Source: Planctomycetota bacterium (GTDB lineage Bacteria > Planctomycetota > UBA1135 > UBA2386). From it: DNA of 64,000 bases. The position numbers and the translations under genes are program-made. The first letter of the stretch is position 1; each line of letters begins with the position of its first letter. This document shows positions 35,130 through 42,717 of the stretch, piece by piece. The notes below the pieces were generated by a model. That model was not told the origin of the DNA and ran no database searches. It saw only the letters and a list, made by a program, of their open reading frames with translations. Where the stretch lies: positions 59,013 through 123,012 of the forward strand of contig JACRLW010000069.1 in assembly GCA_016235155.1 (NCBI GenBank). Direction: 5' to 3'.

Positions 35130-36466
35130 ACCGCAAGGTGGTCATCGTCGGCGCCGGCCCGGCGGGACTCGCGAACGCCTTCTGGCGGTCGATCGACGAC
35201 CCGGCGGCGACGGTGACCGTGTTGGAATCGCAGCAAAGGCCCGGCGGCTGGGTGCAGACGTCGACGATCGACGGCTACGTCTGCGAACTCGGACCACAGG
35301 GCGTCAGGCCGAGTGCCGAGTTCGCGACCCTGGTGGCGGCGCTCGCCCTCGAAGATCGATTGCTGCCCTCGTCGCGCGCTGCGCGCACGCGATGGATCGG
35401 GCGCGGTGGCCGCCTCCTCGCCGTCCCGATGGGACCCGGTGGACTGCTGTCGACGCGATTGTTGAGCCTCGGTGGGAAGCTCCGCATCCTGCGCGAGCCA
35501 TTCGTCCGGCGGGCCACGAGCGATGACGAAAGCGTGTCGGCCTTCGTTGCGCGTCGATTCGGTGCGGGCGTCGTGCCGCTGGTCCACGCCATGGTCGGTG
35601 GAATCTTCGCCGGTGACGCCGATCGCCTGGAGATCGCGAGTGCGTTCCCGGCGCTCGCGCGCGCCGAGCGCGAACACGGCAGCGTGATGCGCGGGATGCG
35701 GAAGCGAGGCCACGCGTCGCCGACCACGACGCCGAAACTCCCCAAGGCGGCGCTCTACAGTTTCCGCGGCGGAATGAGCGGACTGATCGACGCACTCGCG
35801 TACGCGCTCGGCGATCGGATCCGCAGTTCCTGTCCGGTGACTTCGATCGCGCGAGCTCCCGGCGGCTACCTCGTGCGCCTGCGCGACGGTTCGGCGGTGC
35901 ATTGCAACGAAGTCGTGCTCGCCTGTCCGGCGCGCGTCAGTGCGACGCTGGTCGGAGAGTTCGATCCGGAACTCTCGCGCGATCTGGCGGAGATCGAGTA
36001 CGCGTCGTTGGCGAGCGTCTACCTGGGCTTCCGCGCGGACGGACTGCCGCCGGCCCTGAACGGCTTCGGCTTCCTGCTCGAGCCCGGCGAATCGGACGCC
36101 GTGGTCGGTGCGATCTGCTGCCACAGCGTGTTCCCCGGACACGCGCCACCAGGTCACGCGCTCGTGCGCGTGATGCTCGGCGGTCGCAACCATCCGCATG
36201 CCGTCGATCTCGACGACCCGACGTTGATCGGTCTCGCGAGCGATGCCCTGCGCCGCTACGCCGGGCTGCGAACCGACATCGGATTCCGGCACGTGGTGCG
36301 GGTGCGGGACGCGATCCCGCAGTACGAGTCGGGTCACGCCGAGCGCCTGCGTCGCATCGAGCATCGCCTCTCAGAACATCCGGGCCTCGCCCTGCGCGGC
36401 AACAGCTACCGGGCGATCGCGCTGCCCGCCCAACTCGCGCGGGCGGCGTCGCTCGGGCCGGCCTGA
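35126..36466 (+). CDS. hemG: Protoporphyrinogen oxidase, FAD-dependent HemY type
   Basis: 446 residues with an N-terminal dinucleotide-binding fold (VVIVGAGPAGLANAFWR) and the amine-oxidase-like layout of HemY-type protoporphyrinogen oxidases: GGWVQTSTIDGYVCELGPQG near residue 40, HAMVGGIFAGDADRLEI in the middle and YSFRGGMSGLIDALA. It oxidises protoporphyrinogen IX to protoporphyrin IX with oxygen or another acceptor. The usual family name is hemG or hemY. It is the last gene of the heme operon and ends only 11 bases from the convergent dapD stop. Confidence 0.92.
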   Translation: MNRKVVIVGAGPAGLANAFWRSIDDPAATVTVLESQQRPGGWVQTSTIDGYVCELGPQGVRPSAEFATLVAALALEDRLLPSSRAARTRWIGRGGRLLAVPMGPGGLLSTRLLSLGGKLRILREPFVRRATSDDESVSAFVARRFGAGVVPLVHAMVGGIFAGDADRLEIASAFPALARAEREHGSVMRGMRKRGHASPTTTPKLPKAALYSFRGGMSGLIDALAYALGDRIRSSCPVTSIARAPGGYLVRLRDGSAVHCNEVVLACPARVSATLVGEFDPELSRDLAEIEYASLASVYLGFRADGLPPALNGFGFLLEPGESDAVVGAICCHSVFPGHAPPGHALVRVMLGGRNHPHAVDLDDPTLIGLASDALRRYAGLRTDIGFRHVVRVRDAIPQYESGHAERLRRIEHRLSEHPGLALRGNSYRAIALPAQLARAASLGPA

Positions 36467-36477
36467 TCGAGAACTCC

Positions 36478-37284
36478 TCAGCCCCGCAACGCCTGCTCGA
36501 GCGCGAGTGCTGCGTCGGTGCGCGCGTCGCGGTACTTCACGATGCAGGCGGCCGCGAGTTGGATGCCGCGCTCCTTGGCGAAGGCGCCCTGCGCGGGACG
36601 CGAGCCGCACACGACGACGGCCCCGGCGGGGATCTCGCGCGTGAACTCCTTGCCGTGCACGAGGTCGAGGATCGGGGTCGAGCCGGTGAGCACGACGCCC
36701 GCCGCGAGGACCGCGTGCTCGCGCACGATCACGCCCTCGAAGACGCCCGCGAGCGCGCCGACGAAGGCGCCGTCCTCGATCACGACCGGGCGCGCGTTGA
36801 CGGGTTCGAGCACGCCGCCGATCTGGGCACCGGCGGAGAGGTGGACGCGACGCCCGATCTGCGCGCAGCTCCCGACCAGCGCGTGGCTGTCGACCATCGT
36901 CCCCTCGCCGACATGGGCGCCGACGTTCACGAAGGCCGGCGGCATCACGACGACGCTCCGCGCGACGTACGCGCCGCGACGAATCGAGGTCCCGCCGGGG
37001 ACGACGCGCACGCCGTCGTCGAGGCGCAGCGCGCGCGGTGGATACGCGGTCTTGTCGAAGAAGCCGTCGATCGGCGCGACCTGGGTCTTGCGGAAGCCGG
37101 CGAGGATCGCGGCCTTGACCCACTCGTGCGCGTGCCAGGTGCCGTCGTCGCGGCGCGACGCCGAGCGCACCGCGCCCGACTCGAGCGCGCACAGCAACGC
37201 TTCGTGCGCATCGGGCCAGCGCGGGTCGGCGTCGACCTCGGCGGCGGCTCGCTGGAAGAAGCGCTCGATGGTGAGAGCGTTCAT
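36478..37284 (-). CDS. dapD: Tetrahydrodipicolinate N-succinyltransferase
   Basis: 268 residues. Transfers succinyl from succinyl-CoA to tetrahydrodipicolinate in the succinylase branch of diaminopimelate synthesis. The C-terminal two-thirds is a left-handed beta-helix with hexapeptide repeats (VNVGAHVGEGTMVDSHALVG, IGRRVHLSAGAQIGGVLEP, VIVREHAVLAAGVV). PARALRLDDGVRVVPGG-like lead-in and a GSRPA segment near the end match DapD rather than DapH. It is the last gene of the dap operon; its ATG overlaps the dapA stop (ATGA at 37281-37284). Confidence 0.93.
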   Translation of the reverse strand: MNALTIERFFQRAAAEVDADPRWPDAHEALLCALESGAVRSASRRDDGTWHAHEWVKAAILAGFRKTQVAPIDGFFDKTAYPPRALRLDDGVRVVPGGTSIRRGAYVARSVVVMPPAFVNVGAHVGEGTMVDSHALVGSCAQIGRRVHLSAGAQIGGVLEPVNARPVVIEDGAFVGALAGVFEGVIVREHAVLAAGVVLTGSTPILDLVHGKEFTREIPAGAVVVCGSRPAQGAFAKERGIQLAAACIVKYRDARTDAALALEQALRG

Positions 37285-38186
37285 GCGTGCACCTCCTCGC
37301 CGACCGTGGCCAACGCCTGCGCGATCTTTTTCCGCGTCGCCGCCTCCGGCGCCGTCAAGGGGAGCCGTAGGTTCGGCTTCGCGATGCCGAGTTCCGCGAG
37401 CGCGGCCTTGAGCGGGATCGGGTTGCTCTCGACGAACAACGCGGCGACCAGCGGCCGCAGGCGCCGATCGATCTCTCGTGCGCGCTCGAGGTCTCCGGAG
37501 CGCGCGGCGGCGACGAGCTGCGCCATCGCGCGCGGCGCGACGTTGCCCGCCACCGACACGAGGCCGCTCGCGCCCACCGCGATGCTCGCCAGCGCGAGCG
37601 AGTCGTCGCCGGCGAGCAGCGTCTTGCCCTCGGGCAACTCGGCGGCGATGCGTCCGATCTGCTCGAGGTTGCCCGACGACTCCTTCACCGCGACGACGCT
37701 CGGGTTCGCCCACAAGCTCGCGAGGACGTCGGGAGCGAGGTTGGTGCCGGTGCGACCGGGCACGTTGTAGACGATCAGCGGCAGACCCGGCGCTTCGTCG
37801 GCGATCGCTGCGTAGTGCGCGCGCAGACCCGCGGGAACCGGCTTCACGTACGGCGGCGTCACGACGAGCGCGCCGGCAACGCCGAGTCTCTGCGCGCGTG
37901 CGGTCCATCGCGCGGCCTGCCGCGTCGAGGAATGACCGGTGCCCGCGACGACGCGCAGACCCTGCGCCTCTTCGAGGCAGGCGTCGACGAGCTCGTCGCG
38001 CTCCCCGTCGTCGAGCGCCGCCGCTTCGCCGGTCGAACCGAGGACGACGAGGACGTTCGCACCACCGTGCGAGTCGTGGCATGCGACGTGTCGCACGAGG
38101 CGGCGGAATGCCGGGACGTCGATCGAACCGTCGTCTTGGAACGGCGTCGCGAGCGCGACGCTCAGGCCATGGAACAAGGAACTCAT
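37281..38186 (-). CDS. dapA: 4-hydroxy-tetrahydrodipicolinate synthase
   Basis: 301 residues, a TIM-barrel aldolase that condenses aspartate semialdehyde with pyruvate. Family marks are LGSTGEAAALDDGER (substrate loop), VTPPYVKP, the catalytic tyrosine in LPLIVYNVPGRTGTNL and the Schiff-base lysine in VVAVKESSGN. The GSTGE motif and YNVPGRT place it with true DapA enzymes. Four-base overlaps link it to dapB upstream (38183-38186) and dapD downstream. Confidence 0.93.
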   Translation of the reverse strand: MSSLFHGLSVALATPFQDDGSIDVPAFRRLVRHVACHDSHGGANVLVVLGSTGEAAALDDGERDELVDACLEEAQGLRVVAGTGHSSTRQAARWTARAQRLGVAGALVVTPPYVKPVPAGLRAHYAAIADEAPGLPLIVYNVPGRTGTNLAPDVLASLWANPSVVAVKESSGNLEQIGRIAAELPEGKTLLAGDDSLALASIAVGASGLVSVAGNVAPRAMAQLVAAARSGDLERAREIDRRLRPLVAALFVESNPIPLKAALAELGIAKPNLRLPLTAPEAATRKKIAQALATVGEEVHA

Positions 38187-38944
38187 TGCGGGCCTCCGTC
38201 AGTCGTGCGATCAAAGTGAGGCGTGAGATCGAAGAGGGGATCGAGGGCGTCGCGTGCGACGTCGTCGAAGGTGAACAGATCGCGCTTGCCGTGCACCCAT
38301 GCGGCGGCGGCGAGCGCGCCCGATGCGAACGCGGCGGCGCTTCGCGCTTCGTGCCGCACCTCGAGCACTTCGCTCGGCGCATCGATGCCGAGCCAGTGCG
38401 AGGAGTAGGTCGCGCCGGCGCGCACGCTCGCGACGCTGAGCACATCGCCCGGCAGCGCGGCGTCGGGCGGCGCGAAGCCGAAGCTGCGCTTGCGCGGGCA
38501 CGCAGCGACGAGCTTCCGCGCGAGCAGACGCGCCGTGCCCGACGGTGCGTCGCGCTTCTTCGCATGGTGGTGCTCGATCAGGTACGGATCGCGCGACGGG
38601 TCGAGCGCGGCGAAGCGGCCGAGCACGGTGGCGAGGCGCGCGAGCAAGGCGACGGTGAGCGAGAAGTTCGGGGCGACGACGACGCCGATGCGGCCGCGTA
38701 CGCGTTGCTCGAGATCGGGCATCTCCCAGCCGGTGCTGCCGATGACGAGGTCGACGCCGTGCTCGAGCGCCCACGCCACGCGCTGCGGCACGACGCTCCC
38801 GCTGCTCGCTTCGATCGCGACGTCGACCGGGGCGTCCGGCGGTCGTTCGCGCGTGACGCACCACGCGACGCGTGCGCCCGCCGCATCCGCGATCGCACGC
38901 CCGAGACGGCCCTTCCCGAACAAGCCGATGCGCAACTCGCTCAT
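38183..38944 (-). CDS. dapB: 4-hydroxy-tetrahydrodipicolinate reductase
   Basis: 253 residues. NAD(P)H-dependent reductase following DapA. The dinucleotide site IGLFGKGRLGRAIADAAG begins at residue 6; GSTGWE precedes VAPNFSLTVALLARL, and the catalytic segment is EHHHAKKRDAPSGTA, containing the conserved His-His and Lys-Lys-Asp-x-Pro-Ser-Gly-Thr. GFAPPDAALPGDVL and SVRAG follow. The ATG overlaps the lysC stop and the TGA overlaps the dapA start, each by four bases. Confidence 0.92.
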   Translation of the reverse strand: MSELRIGLFGKGRLGRAIADAAGARVAWCVTRERPPDAPVDVAIEASSGSVVPQRVAWALEHGVDLVIGSTGWEMPDLEQRVRGRIGVVVAPNFSLTVALLARLATVLGRFAALDPSRDPYLIEHHHAKKRDAPSGTARLLARKLVAACPRKRSFGFAPPDAALPGDVLSVASVRAGATYSSHWLGIDAPSEVLEVRHEARSAAAFASGALAAAAWVHGKRDLFTFDDVARDALDPLFDLTPHFDRTTDGGPQ

Positions 38945-40390
38945 CGTTCCCTCCGGCCCGCGAGTGCGGGCGCTTCGAAGAAGGTCGCGTGCAGTCTCCG
39001 CACGACCTCGTGCTCCATCGCACGCGGGACGATGAGGCTGAGGTTGCTGTCGTTCGCGCCGAAGGTCAGCAGTTCGACGTCGACGTCGGCGAGCGATTCG
39101 AGCACCCGCGGCGCGACGGTGCGGGAGCGGCGCAGTCGTTCCCCGATCAACGCCACGAGCGCGCGGTCGCGGACCACCTGCACGTGCGCGAACGCGGCGA
39201 GCTCGCGCGCGAGCGCTTCGATCGGCGCATCCGAGTCGACGGTGAGACTGACCGCGACCTCCGCAGTCGCGACGACGTCGACGCTGACCTTGTGGCGCGC
39301 GAAGACGTCGAACAGGCGCGCGAGAAAGCCGGCCTGCGCGAGCATGCGCGACGACGTCACGGTGAGCACGGTGATCGGCGAGCGGCTCGCGACAGCGGTG
39401 ACCGCGCGCTGCTCGGCGATGCGACTCGTGATCGTGGTGAAGCGGCCGTCGGGCTTCAGCGTGTGCCGCACGGTGACCGGCACGTCGGCTTCGACCGCCG
39501 GTTGGATCGTGGCGGGGTGCAGCACCTTCGCGCCGAACGCCGCGAGTTCCGCCGCCTCCGCGAAGGAGACCAGTTCGACGGGCAACGCACCGGGCACGAC
39601 GCGCGGGTCGGCGCTGCGCACCCCCTCGACGTCGGTCCAGATCTGAACCTCTTCGGCGCGCAACGCCGCGCCGATCAGGGCCGCGGAGTAGTCCGAACCG
39701 CCGCGACCGAGGGTGGTCGTGCGACCGTCGGCGGTGGCGCCGACGAAGCCCTCGGTGACGACGATGCGTCCGCTCGCCAGATGCGCGGCGACATGCTGTG
39801 CGGTGAGCAGCGCGATCGCGGTGCGATCGGGGCGGGCTGCACCGAAGCTGTCGTCGGTGCGCACGATCTTGCGGGCGTCGACCGCTTCGACGGCGTTGCC
39901 GAGCTCGCGCAGATGCGCCGCGAACAAGGCCGTCGCCATGCGTTCGCCGTGCGATGCGATCGCGTCCGCGAGCGACGGCGACGCGCCGCCGTGCGTGACC
40001 GCGGCATCGACCGCGGCCGCGAGGCCGTCGAAGACCGTTTCCAGCGCGGCGTCGCGCGGCGTGCCCTCGGCGCATAGCGCCGCGGCGATCTGACGGTGGC
40101 GCACGACGATCTCCTCGACCAGGCCGCGCGCGCGCGGCATCGCCGAACGCCGCGGCGCGCGCGACATCGATCAGTCGCTCGGTCGTGCCCGCGGTCGCCG
40201 AGAGCACGACGACGACCCGGCGCGGCAGCACCTAGCGCACGCGCTCGCCGATCAGCCGCATGCGTTCCGAGTCCGCGACCGAAGTGCCGCCGAACTTCAT
40301 CACGATCGGGCGCTGCGCGTCGACGATCGGCGCCGTCGCGGAGTCGGGACGCGCGATCAGGACGGGTGAGTCGGGATTGGAGTCGGTCAT
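38941..40390 (-). pseudogene. lysC: Aspartate kinase, interrupted by an in-frame TAG and a frameshift
   Basis: Aspartokinase phosphorylates aspartate, the first step to lysine, DAP, threonine and methionine. The ATG at 40388-40390 overlaps the dapE stop and leads through the substrate-binding motif IVMKFGGTSVAD to GERVR, then hits TAG at 40232-40234. The same frame resumes with RRVVVVLSATAGTTERL. At a (CG)6 tract, 40125-40136, the frame is lost; one extra CG unit would join it to GLVEEIVVRHRQI, from which an intact kinase body (FVGATADGRTTTLGRGGSDY, VLHPATI) and two ACT domains (VSVDVVATAEVAVSL, LTFGANDSNLSLIV) run to 38941. An open frame from 40167 would lack the KFGGTS motif. Either a degraded gene, slippage-controlled gene or sequence errors. 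The overlaps at both ends show the original gene structure. Confidence 0.75.
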
Positions 40391-41442
40391 GGCGACGGCG
40401 GCGCGGGTTCGCGGAGGAAGCGATGGGCGAGCTCGATGCAGAGCGTGATCCCGCTCTCGAGCTCCGGCAGGGCGAGGTGTTCGTCGACCGTGTGCGCGAC
40501 GGCGATCGACCCGGGTCCGACCAGCGCGACGCGGCGCTCGCGTGCGAGACCGCGCAGGCGCGGCGCATCCGAGCCGAAGGTCACCGGCGCGCGCGCGAAG
40601 CCGTCGATCGCGGGGAAGCGGTCGGGGGGCGTCTCGTGCACGACGCGCACCGTGCCGTCGTCCGGCGCGAGCCGGCGCACGTCGTCGACGAAACTCGAGC
40701 CCGGCAACGAGCGCGTGAACAGGCGCGCCCACGCGTCGGTCGGCAGCACGTTGAGCGCTTCGCCGCCGCCGATGCGTCCGACGTTGAAGACCTCGGGGCC
40801 GAGTTCGCCGTCGACGCGCTGCGTCATCCCGCGCACGCGCGACAGCCAGTCGACGAGTTCCCAGATCGCCGAGCGACCGAGCTCGGGCGTGCCCGAGTGC
40901 GCGGCGACGCCGCGGCAGCGCAACTCCACGTCGACGATCCCGCGCTGGCCGGTCGCGAGTCGGTTCTGCGTCGGCTCGCCGTCGATCACGATCTCGATCC
41001 CCGTGAGCTCGGGTGCGAGTTCTTGGGCGCGGATCGCACCGATCGAGTCGGTCTCCTCGCCGACGACCCCGAGCCACGCGAGGTCGCGGTGACCCGCGTG
41101 CAGCAGCGCTTCGATCGCGGCGAGCTGCGCCACGATCTGGCCCTTGGCATCGCAGCTCCCGCGCCCGCGCACGACGTCGCCGTCGTCGCGCGGCGGGAGA
41201 TAGGGCGGAACCGTGTCGAGGTGCGTCGAGAACAGGACGCGCGGTCGTCCCCAGGTGGCGAGCACGTTGGTGCGGCCGGGCGCGATCGTCTGCAGGCGGA
41301 TCGCGGCGCGGAGTTCTTCGAGCTGAGCGCGCAGTCCCGCGAGACCCGAGTCCTCCTGGCCGCTCGTCGTGTCGTCCGCGCAGAGCGCGAGCAGGCGGTT
41401 CCGCAGAGCGGTGCGAGGAGCGGGGCGAGCGGGCGTGCGCAT
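40387..41442 (-). CDS. dapE: Succinyl-diaminopimelate desuccinylase-like M20 peptidase
   Basis: 351 residues of the M20/ArgE/DapE metallohydrolase family. Metal and catalytic motifs are LFSTHLDTVPPY (His and Asp), GRGSCDAKGQI (bridging Asp), VGEETDSIGA (general-base Glu-Glu) and AHSGTPE in the dimerisation domain. In family terms ArgE, DapE and LysK are hard to separate by sequence; the adjacent dapD, dapA, dapB and lysC genes and ATGA overlap with lysC argue for DapE, which releases LL-DAP from its succinyl derivative. Start chosen at the ATG at 41440-41442; the open frame beyond it is arginine/proline-rich. First gene of the five-gene operon. Confidence 0.82.
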   Translation of the reverse strand: MRTPARPAPRTALRNRLLALCADDTTSGQEDSGLAGLRAQLEELRAAIRLQTIAPGRTNVLATWGRPRVLFSTHLDTVPPYLPPRDDGDVVRGRGSCDAKGQIVAQLAAIEALLHAGHRDLAWLGVVGEETDSIGAIRAQELAPELTGIEIVIDGEPTQNRLATGQRGIVDVELRCRGVAAHSGTPELGRSAIWELVDWLSRVRGMTQRVDGELGPEVFNVGRIGGGEALNVLPTDAWARLFTRSLPGSSFVDDVRRLAPDDGTVRVVHETPPDRFPAIDGFARAPVTFGSDAPRLRGLARERRVALVGPGSIAVAHTVDEHLALPELESGITLCIELAHRFLREPAPPSP

Positions 41443-42210
41443 CGAGGAGGTCTCGTCGGACTCGACGGAGTCCTGCACGCTCCGGCCGGTGGCGCACCCT
41501 GCGCGACGAAACTCGCACCAGCCGAGGCACTCCGCACCGCGTTCCGGTGCGACAGACGGCGGGTGTTGGCCCGCGCGTCCAAGGTGCGCGGCGGCGACGC
41601 GCGCACCCTTCGGCGATCCTCCCCTTTCGCGCGGCGTCGTCGGCCTGGCCGGCCTCGACCGCGCTACTGATGGGGATCGCTCCTCCGTCGGTGAACGGGA
41701 CTCTAGCGGAAGTGTCCCGCGGCTCAATCGCCGAGTTGGGGTCCGTGCCGACTCGCGAGTGAGTGGTGGGCCCAGGTGAGGGGAGGGGCGGAGGCCGGAA
41801 CGATCCGTCGCCGGCGCGAGGGCCGCTTGCGTCCCTGGTCGGCGCGCAACCGACAACGCTCGACTCCCCGTTCCGGCCGGGTCCGCGATGAATCCCTGGG
41901 CCGGTGACAACACGCCTCCGGCATCGGTCCCGCCAACGCAGGAAGCGGCTCGGACTTTCCATTCGGAATCGTCGAGAGCAGTCGAAATACGACGCTGAAC
42001 ATGGCGATTTTCGCCGTCTCATCCAAACGACGAACGAAGCTCAGGCGCTGGAGACCGTTGATGCACGAAAGTGTCAGGTGTTCTCAGGTAAGCGAAGCTG
42101 AACAGAGGCGTGGTCGCCACCCCACGTCGTCGCCGCATACGCGGTCGTGGCGAGTCGGATGCTCGTTCGACATTCCTGTCGCGCGGTTGCCGGAACTGGC
42201 CCGCACGACG
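41443..42210. other. 768-bp divergent intergenic region (dap operon / molybdoenzyme cluster)
   Basis: No gene is supported here. Short frames exist but are arginine-rich with no motif. The right half (from about 41930) is visibly lower in GC than the rest, marking the edge of the compositionally different molybdoenzyme cluster. A perfect 10-bp palindrome ACTCGCGAGT lies at 41751-41760. No tRNA, attachment site or terminal inverted repeat was recognised. Promoters of both flanking units should be in this stretch. Confidence 0.55.
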
Positions 42211-42708
42211 ATGAGCAGAATCGTTGGAGGGACTGCAGAGCGGATCCCAGCCGCGATCTGGGTCGGGGTCGTGGCGTTTTGTTGCATCTTGCTCTCGGGA
42301 TGTGGTGATGGCGGCAGTGCCCGAGTGCCGCCCCCGCCGCCTCCTCATCCTCTCGAAGTGAAGGGCCAGGACTGTCTGGGCTGCCATGAACACGAGACGT
42401 GGAACCTCACGTCGATGCACGATCGCAACAGCCCTGGTCACGATCCCGACTGCATCAAATGCCACGGCACGATGCTGGATGAGGAGACTCTCGATCCGCA
42501 ATGCGCCGGTCCACACACGGTCATGCTGCCGCGGTTCCTCACGAATGGGCAACTCGAGCCCTCCAACGAGGACTGCGTGCGGTGTCACCAATCGACGGAT
42601 ATCGACCAGAAGTCAGGCGGTGATCTCCGACGCCACGTGTTCGTGTCATGGTGCTGGGCCTGCCACAAGGATTCGGGCCCCTACAAGCCTTCCCTGTATC
42701 GGAACTAG
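42211..42708 (+). CDS. Tetraheme c-type cytochrome lipoprotein
   Basis: 165 residues. A lipobox-type signal (FCCILLSGC) predicts lipid attachment at a cysteine near residue 28, followed by a proline-rich linker. Four CxxCH heme-attachment motifs follow: CLGCH, CIKCH, CVRCH and CWACH. It should be an outer-face electron carrier tethered to the membrane, passing electrons to or from the molybdoenzyme whose gene starts ten bases downstream. Family identity (NrfB-, NapC- or TtrB-partner-like) cannot be decided; it lacks the transmembrane helix of NapC/NrfH quinol oxidases. First gene of the cluster. Confidence 0.82.
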   Translation: MSRIVGGTAERIPAAIWVGVVAFCCILLSGCGDGGSARVPPPPPPHPLEVKGQDCLGCHEHETWNLTSMHDRNSPGHDPDCIKCHGTMLDEETLDPQCAGPHTVMLPRFLTNGQLEPSNEDCVRCHQSTDIDQKSGGDLRRHVFVSWCWACHKDSGPYKPSLYRN

Positions 42709-42717
42709 GAGCGCCCG

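Noticed and set aside
38941..40167. Treating the open frame from 40167 as a complete aspartate kinase
   Set aside because: It would lack the KFGGTS substrate-binding motif and the RRVVVVLSAT strand, both of which are present just upstream in another frame.
41443..42210. tRNA, attachment site or small gene at the edge of the molybdoenzyme cluster
   Set aside because: I looked for cloverleaf-like arms, direct repeats and motif-bearing short frames and found none.
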